A DNA stretch of 33,208 bases from Tissierellia bacterium (GTDB lineage: Bacteria > Bacillota > Clostridia > Tissierellales > Peptoniphilaceae). Shown here in pieces: positions 28,733 through 33,208 of the stretch (position 1 is the first letter of the stretch; each line of letters starts with the position of its first letter). Below the pieces are notes generated by a model. It was not told the DNA's origin. It ran no database searches and saw nothing but the letters and a program-made list of their open reading frames with translations. Position numbers and translations under genes: made by a program. Where the stretch lies: the NCBI GenBank assembly GCA_030535395.1, contig JAUNLK010000004.1:1-33208 (forward strand), read 5' to 3'.

Positions 28733-30853
28733 TTAGATGGCGCAGGGGGAGTAGCCGCACTCTTGGCACTCGCTGCAGCCGCTGCTCATGTGCATTTTGC
28801 CGCCGCACATGGGGCAGGTGTTGGGGTCTTGGGTGAGTTGGCGGGCGATTTCTCGATTGAGCTCGTCCTGGAGCTCTTGGATTCGGTTTTGCTTGCCCTT
28901 TTCGGTGATGAGGATGCCGCCTCGGGAGCAGCCGTCTCGGTAGATGGTGGTGCCTTTGAGGCCCTTTTTCCAGCCGTAGAGGTAGAGCTCTTCCACTTCC
29001 TCCACGGTGAATTCCGTGGGGACATTGACGGTGGAGGAGATGGAGGCGTCGATAAAGTGCTGCCAGGTGGACTGGACGTCGATTCGCTCTCTGTAATCCA
29101 GGGTGCTGGTGGTGACGATGTAGTCGGGGAGGTCCTCCTCCCGGCTGATGCCCAGGGCGTCCATGGCCTCCTTCACAATGGCGGTGTAGACCTTATAGTA
29201 GGTGTCCTCGGTGTGGAGGGACTCGCTCTTTCTGGTGTAGGAGATTTGGAAGATGGGCTCCACGCCATTGGAGCAGCCGATGAGGGTGGAGATGCTCCCG
29301 GTGGGGGCGATGGTGAGCAGCTGAGAGTTTCTCAGGCCGTGCTCCTCTATGAGGGCCAGTACATCGTCATCGGCATTGGCCTGGAGGAAGGGGCTGGCGA
29401 GAACTTTGTCCTTTCTGAACCGGGGGAAGGGCCCCTCTTTGGCGGCCAGATAGGCCGACTCCCGGAGGGCCTCATTGATGAGGACGTGGCCAATTTGATT
29501 GATGAGGGCGATGGACTCGGCGGAGCCGTAGCGGAGGCCCAGTTTGATGAATAGATCGGCCAGGCCCATGATGCCCAAGCCAATTTGACGGAGATCGCCG
29601 CTGAGTTTCTTCTGCTCCTCCAGGGGGTGGAGGTCCATATTTTCGTCCAGGACGTCGTTCAAGTAGTCCACCCCGTCGTGGACCAATTTGATGAAGCCCT
29701 CGTAGTCGAAGCGGGCGTAGGGGGTGAAGGGGTTTTTCACGAAGTAGCCCAGATTGATGCTGGCCAGATTACAGGAGCCAAAGGCGGGGAGGGGCTCCTC
29801 GGCGCAGGGATTCACCCCGGCATAGGAGAAGGTTTCGTCCTCGCTCATGAGGTGCCAGGAGTTGATCCGGTCGGAGTAGAGGATGCCGGGCTCGGCCATG
29901 TCCCAGTTGTTGAAGGCGAGATTTTTCAGCATCTCCCGGGCATCCACGGTTTTGCTGATCTCCTCCCCGGTGGCCTCCACGGTGAAGCGGAGCTGGAAGT
30001 CCTCCTCATTTTCCACTGCCTGGAAGAACTCGTCGGAGCAGTTGACGCTGATATTGGCGCTGGTGACCTTGCTGAGGTCTCGCTTCACATTGATGAAGTC
30101 CATGATGTCGGGGTGGGTGCAGTCCATATTGAGCATGAGGGCCCCCCGGCGGCCCCGCATGCCAATGAGGCCCGTGGTCATGGAGTAGAGGTCCATGAAG
30201 CTCACCGCTCCGGTGGTGGTGGAGGCGGCATTGTTGACCTTGGAGCCCTTGGGGCGAAGTTTGTTTAGAGTGAGCCCCACGCCGCCCCCGTAGGAGTAGG
30301 TGCGGGCCATCCACTTGGCGGTGTCGTAGATGGACTCGATATTGTCCTCCACCTGGGGCATGACATAGCAGTTGGACAGGGTGATTTTCACGCCGTCCTT
30401 GTGGAGGCCCCGGCCGGCCAAGATCCTGCCGGCGGGCATGAAGGCCTTGTTGGCAATGGCCTTTTTGATATTGCTCATGCCGCCGCTGACCCGCTCCAAA
30501 AATTCCTCAAAGGTCTCGTTTTTGTAGCGGTATTTCTTCTCGTAGATGTCCCGCTGGAGATCGGTCATATTCCAGCCGTGTTCCCTCAAATTGGTCCGCT
30601 CGTTGCGGTAGAGGATGTATTTTTTGGCCACTTCCGGGCGCTTGGTCATCAGGGAAAATTCCACGGCGTCCTGAATGGCCTCTATATCTACAATCTCTTC
30701 CCCTTGAAAGCCCTGGGTCACTTCCTCGGCCACGGACTGGGAAATTTCCTGGTCCACGCCCTTTTCCGTTTCCATCATGGCTTTTTCCACGGCCCTTTGA
30801 ATCTTGGAGCCGTCAAATGCTACAATTGATCCGTTTCTCTTCCGAACTTCCAC
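28733..30853 (-). CDS. nrdJ: Adenosylcobalamin-dependent (class II) ribonucleotide reductase
   Basis: A 706-residue cytosolic enzyme that makes deoxyribonucleotides using AdoCbl, so it works with or without oxygen. An ATP-cone allosteric domain covers about 1-90. In the catalytic barrel, Cys162 (SNCYV), Asn348, Cys350 (radical site, NPCAEE), Glu352 and Cys361 (SCNLASINL) keep the exact spacing of the Thermotoga NrdJ active site. The C-terminus is a zinc-ribbon-like tail with six cysteines (680, 683, 693, 696, 699, 704) that includes the CGYSPC pair for re-reduction. GTG start with GGGAGG 7 bases ahead. No other reductase is in the window. Single-gene unit with a notable leader. Confidence 0.96.
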   Translation of the reverse strand: MEVRKRNGSIVAFDGSKIQRAVEKAMMETEKGVDQEISQSVAEEVTQGFQGEEIVDIEAIQDAVEFSLMTKRPEVAKKYILYRNERTNLREHGWNMTDLQRDIYEKKYRYKNETFEEFLERVSGGMSNIKKAIANKAFMPAGRILAGRGLHKDGVKITLSNCYVMPQVEDNIESIYDTAKWMARTYSYGGGVGLTLNKLRPKGSKVNNAASTTTGAVSFMDLYSMTTGLIGMRGRRGALMLNMDCTHPDIMDFINVKRDLSKVTSANISVNCSDEFFQAVENEEDFQLRFTVEATGEEISKTVDAREMLKNLAFNNWDMAEPGILYSDRINSWHLMSEDETFSYAGVNPCAEEPLPAFGSCNLASINLGYFVKNPFTPYARFDYEGFIKLVHDGVDYLNDVLDENMDLHPLEEQKKLSGDLRQIGLGIMGLADLFIKLGLRYGSAESIALINQIGHVLINEALRESAYLAAKEGPFPRFRKDKVLASPFLQANADDDVLALIEEHGLRNSQLLTIAPTGSISTLIGCSNGVEPIFQISYTRKSESLHTEDTYYKVYTAIVKEAMDALGISREEDLPDYIVTTSTLDYRERIDVQSTWQHFIDASISSTVNVPTEFTVEEVEELYLYGWKKGLKGTTIYRDGCSRGGILITEKGKQNRIQELQDELNREIARQLTQDPNTCPMCGGKMHMSSGCSECQECGYSPCAI

Positions 30854-30871
30854 GCAATTCCTCCCGGATAC

Positions 30872-30903
30872 TTATTCACAGATTATCAACATCTTGTGGT
30901 TAA
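30872..30903. promoter_or_regulatory. Cluster of three DnaA-box-like sites at the nrdJ start of transcription
   Basis: TTATTCACA (30872-30880) matches the TTATNCACA consensus exactly; TTATCAACA (30883-30891) differs at one base; TGTGGTTAA (30895-30903), reverse orientation, reads TTAACCACA, one base from TTATCCACA. Starts are 11 and 12 bp apart, about one helical turn, so all face the same side. They lie between the nrdJ -10 (TATAAA, 30910-30905 on the minus strand) and its ribosome site. Confidence 0.5.
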
Positions 30904-30915
30904 CTTTATAATGAG

Positions 30916-30931
30916 CTACTACATATAGTAC
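30916..30931. promoter_or_regulatory. NrdR-box-like site upstream of nrdJ
   Basis: The core CTACATATAG (30919-30928) fits the central CWAYATMTAG of the NrdR box; the outer three bases on each side do not keep the ACA/TGT arms. It lies just upstream of the probable -10, where NrdR usually represses. NrdR boxes normally come in pairs; I see only this one. Confidence 0.4.
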
Positions 30932-30959
30932 ATGAAGCCGGGTCCGGTGGCAATATGGC

Positions 30960-30988
30960 ACAAAAATAGGACAGGATTCCCCGTCCCA
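30960..30988 (-). terminator. Rho-independent terminator of the glucosaminidase gene
   Basis: On the minus strand GGACGGG and CCTGTCC (one G-T pair) with loop GAAT, followed by TATTTTTG. Confidence 0.75.
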
Positions 30989-31018
30989 TCCCTCTGGACC
31001 TTGAAAGCCCCCATTTGT

Positions 31019-31642
31019 CTATGATTCCGGTGGGGGATCGTACTGATCCAGCTGATATTTTGTAAAAAGTGAAATGAGTTTTTCCGCGTAATTGGGGTCG
31101 GTGGCATAGCCTCCCGCCTGGAGGGCCCGGGCGTAGTCCTCGGGGGTGGTGGCGGCCACCACCTCGGCGTAGCGGGGGGCCTGGGAGATGAGCTTGGCGT
31201 AGTCTTCAAAGCTCTCCCGGGCATTTTTGTAGGTGCGGAAGTACTGGTCCACGGTGGCGGCCTCCCCCTGGCTCACCTCCACCGTGGGGAGGAGGGCCCC
31301 ATTTTCCGGGGTGCCCTTGATGCCAAAGTAGTTGTGATAGACCTGACTCAGCTCGCTGCTGCCAAAGTAGGACTCGTGGGCGGCCTGGGTGAGAATCATG
31401 GAGGGGAAGAGGCCGTATTTTTTCCCCACCCTCTGGGCCAGGGGGGCGTAGTTTTCAAAGAAGGCCTGGGGATCCACCACCTCCGAGGCCACCGGCGGGG
31501 GATTGGGGAAAAAGTGGCGGTAGACCACCACCCCCAGGACCGTGAGGATTTGAAGGGCCGCAAGGAGGGCCAAGAGGGCCATCACCTTCATGAGGCAGCC
31601 GGAGCCGCCCTTCTTTTTTCGCCTTCTCTTCTGTGCCGCCAT
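31019..31642 (-). CDS. Membrane-anchored glucosaminidase (LytG/FlgJ-type)
   Basis: A 207-residue peptidoglycan hydrolase. A strongly basic cytosolic start (KRRRKKKGG) is followed by one helix at about 17-41 that anchors it; the catalytic part faces the wall. The glucosaminidase domain shows YGLFPSMILTQAAHESYFG with the catalytic Glu90, then NYFGIKG (104-110) and the C-terminal YAKLISQAPRY and GGYATDPNYAEKL segments. It should cleave the GlcNAc-MurNAc bond in glycan strands. No SH3 or other wall-binding repeats. ATG with AAGGGGGG ahead, own promoter and terminator. As an autolysin-type enzyme it is a plausible WalR target, but I see no WalR site in its short upstream region. Confidence 0.9.
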   Translation of the reverse strand: MAAQKRRRKKKGGSGCLMKVMALLALLAALQILTVLGVVVYRHFFPNPPPVASEVVDPQAFFENYAPLAQRVGKKYGLFPSMILTQAAHESYFGSSELSQVYHNYFGIKGTPENGALLPTVEVSQGEAATVDQYFRTYKNARESFEDYAKLISQAPRYAEVVAATTPEDYARALQAGGYATDPNYAEKLISLFTKYQLDQYDPPPES

Positions 31643-31668
31643 GCCGCGCCCCCCTTCCAGTTTCTTCT

Positions 31669-31697
31669 ACTCTATGAGAGTGGGGGCAAAATTACAA
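31669..31697 (-). promoter_or_regulatory. Promoter of the glucosaminidase gene
   Basis: On the minus strand TTGTAA (31697-31692), 17 bases, TAGAGT (31674-31669). Confidence 0.5.
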
Positions 31698-31716
31698 GGC
31701 GGAAAGGTTCGGGGGC

Positions 31717-31750
31717 GCAAAAAAAGAAGCTCCCTTGGGAGCTTCTTAGA
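31717..31750 (-). terminator. Rho-independent terminator of nhaC
   Basis: AAGAAGCTCCC and GGGAGCTTCTT, a perfect 11-bp stem with a 2-base spacer, followed on the minus strand by a run of T. Confidence 0.92.
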
Positions 31751-31762
31751 GTTTGCATTCTT

Positions 31763-33208
31763 TTAGGCAAATTCTCCGTCGATAATGGTCTCGGGCTCAT
31801 CCGCGGCCATGAAGTTGTTTTGGCCAATCATGGTGAGGAATATGGTCACCACGGGCATGAGATAGTTGAAGACGGCGAAGGGCATATAGCTCATGGTGCC
31901 CACTCCCAGTACCGTGGACATATAGACCCCACAGGTGTTCCAGGGCACCAGGGCCGAGGTGACCGTCCCCGAGGCCTCCAGGGAGGAGGAGAGGAGTTTG
32001 GGGTGGAAGCCCCGATCCTTGTAGACGGGGGCAAACATCCGGCCGGGCACCACAATGGCGATGTACTGCTCCGGCATGGTCACATTGGAGATGAAGGCGG
32101 TGATGATGGTGGCCGTCACCAGGCCCACTGCGGAGCGCACGCCCCCCAGTATGGTGTTGATGATGACTTCCATAATGCCGGTGCCCTCGGCGATGCCGCC
32201 AAACATCATGGCGATCATGGTGAGGGAGACGGAGAACATCATCCCCAAGAGGCCCCCGGCGCTCAAGAGATCATCCAGGGAGGCCACTCCGGTCTCCGAA
32301 ACAAAGCCATTGAGGCCGGCACTGAAGATCTCTCCCATGCCCACGCCCTCTTGGATGAAGGGCCCCATGGCGGCGGCCACAAAGATGCCAATGACAATTC
32401 CCGGCAGGGCCGCCACTTTAAAGGCGATGGCCACAATGACCACCACGGGAGGCAGGAGGAGGAGGGGGCTGATGGTGAAGGAATTTTGCAGCCCCTCTTG
32501 GAGCTGGGCAATGCTCCCGGTGTCGGCACCCACCACATTGTAGCGGGTGGTGAGGAAGGCAAAGACCCCCAGGGTGATGATGTAGGTGAGGACTGTGGGC
32601 TTGGCCATGGCCTTAATGTGGGTGAAGACATCGGTCCCTGCCATGGCCGGGGCCAGATTGGTGGTGTCCGAGAGGGGGCTCATTTTGTCCCCGAAGTAGG
32701 CCCCGGAGATGATGGCACCGGCGGCCACAGGGGCGGGAATCCCCACGCCGGAGGCCACCCCCATGAGGGCGATGCCCATGGTCCCCGCGGTCCCCCAGCT
32801 GCTCCCCGTGGCCAGGGAGGTGATGGAGGAAATGAGGACGGTGGCCACCAGGAAGATGGAGGGCTTGAGAATCATCAGCCCGTAGTAGATCATGGAGGGC
32901 ACCACCCCGGTCTGAATCCAGACCCCCACGAGAATCCCGATGACCATGAGAATCATCATGGACTGGAGGGCCTGGGTGATGCCCCGGACCATCATCTCCT
33001 CAATGCTCTTCCACTGATAGCCCAGATAGAGGGCCATGAGGGCCGCCAAAATTACCCCAATGAACATGGGCAGATGGGGGTCCACTTTCAGCACCAAAAT
33101 GCTGTAACTCATTATGGCGATGAGTATGCCGAAGACCAGAACCGCCTCCAGTAGATTGGCCTTGCGGCCCTTGGGCGCCTCTTGGACTTCTTTCGATTGC
33201 TTTTTATC
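31763..33208 (-). CDS. nhaC: Na+/H+ antiporter NhaC (5' end outside window)
   Basis: The frame runs off the right edge; 481 residues are visible. It begins with a hydrophilic Lys/Glu-rich stretch, then LLEAVLVFGILIAIM, and continues as a polytopic inner-membrane antiporter with about 11 or 12 helices. NhaC marks are TGSSWGTAGTMGIAL and GDKMSPLSDTTNLAPA, which hold residues thought to carry ions. NhaC exports Na+ (in some cases with malate or lactate exchange) and takes in H+. Only a few residues are likely missing. An internal ATG at 33112 is not the start, since the helix upstream is in frame and family-like. It would complement a sodium-driven symporter such as the one at 1011-2513. Confidence 0.92.
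   Translation of the reverse strand, partial: DKKQSKEVQEAPKGRKANLLEAVLVFGILIAIMSYSILVLKVDPHLPMFIGVILAALMALYLGYQWKSIEEMMVRGITQALQSMMILMVIGILVGVWIQTGVVPSMIYYGLMILKPSIFLVATVLISSITSLATGSSWGTAGTMGIALMGVASGVGIPAPVAAGAIISGAYFGDKMSPLSDTTNLAPAMAGTDVFTHIKAMAKPTVLTYIITLGVFAFLTTRYNVVGADTGSIAQLQEGLQNSFTISPLLLLPPVVVIVAIAFKVAALPGIVIGIFVAAAMGPFIQEGVGMGEIFSAGLNGFVSETGVASLDDLLSAGGLLGMMFSVSLTMIAMMFGGIAEGTGIMEVIINTILGGVRSAVGLVTATIITAFISNVTMPEQYIAIVVPGRMFAPVYKDRGFHPKLLSSSLEASGTVTSALVPWNTCGVYMSTVLGVGTMSYMPFAVFNYLMPVVTIFLTMIGQNNFMAADEPETIIDGEFA

Noticed and set aside
28733-28830. Frameshift or selenocysteine in the nrdJ tail
   Set aside because: The Cys-rich C-terminus is intact and in frame, with the CGYSPC redox pair and a normal stop.
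30854-30931. Replication origin at the DnaA-like boxes
   Set aside because: Only three boxes, no dnaA/dnaN neighbours and no extended unwinding region; a promoter-level role fits better.
31334-33154. A very long open frame (about 600 codons) on the plus strand opposite nhaC and the glucosaminidase
   Set aside because: Its product is a low-complexity Gly/His/Asp-rich string, as produced by reading GC-rich genes antisense; the minus-strand products have clear family motifs, and there is no ribosome site.

Overview
The window reads as chromosomal DNA of a fairly GC-rich anaerobic Firmicute, most likely a Clostridia or Tissierellia-type organism. Support for this: the walR-walK-yycH-yycI cell-wall regulon genes, strong AGGAGG ribosome sites, a B12-dependent class II ribonucleotide reductase, a butyryl/4-hydroxybutyrate-type CoA-transferase, ECF transporter parts, NhaC and Spx/ArsC-like proteins. 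I cannot name the species. There is no phage, insertion sequence, CRISPR array or obvious genomic island; genes are tightly packed and most operons end in clear Rho-independent terminators.

Layout. The left edge holds the end of a VanZ-like gene (to 218). Next comes a three-gene operon (559-3881): a small membrane protein, a sodium:solute symporter and a CoA-transferase. It has a good promoter and a long dyad at the start of its transcript, and looks like uptake plus CoA activation of a carboxylate. A converging three-gene operon (6318-3973) encodes an unknown membrane protein, an alpha/beta hydrolase and a D-2-hydroxyacid dehydrogenase. A zinc-ribbon/TPR membrane protein (6441-7658) and a cysteine-synthase-like enzyme (8732-7695) follow. 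A PspC-CapA pair (10461-9089) diverges from a polyphosphate kinase 2 (10580-11443) through fully overlapping promoters. An ECF S-component sits beside nicotinate phosphoribosyltransferase (11527-13503), a likely niacin salvage pair.

The middle is on the minus strand. A cobalamin riboswitch precedes cbiM-cbiN-cbiQ-cbiO (20996-18319), followed directly by walR-walK-yycH-yycI (18253-13597). Then come tRNA-Val, a small lipoprotein, a VanR/VanS-like two-component pair, a branched-chain aminotransferase, a cysteine-free ArsC/Spx-like protein diverging from a secreted nuclease, an Xaa-Pro aminopeptidase, a 64-residue small protein and tRNA-Leu. The right end holds the AdoCbl-dependent ribonucleotide reductase nrdJ, a membrane-anchored glucosaminidase and the 5'-truncated nhaC.

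How they connect: the riboswitch-controlled cobalt importer supplies the metal of the cofactor that NrdJ needs for DNA precursors. The nrdJ leader carries a tight cluster of DnaA-box-like 9-mers and a NrdR-box-like core, which suggests control by replication state and nucleotide level. WalRK, CapA, the VanRS-like pair and the glucosaminidase are envelope functions. I do not see a clearly new multi-gene system. The most interesting signals are regulatory: the nrdJ promoter region, two sets of overlapping divergent promoters, an apparently leaderless nuclease gene and the translational riboswitch layout.
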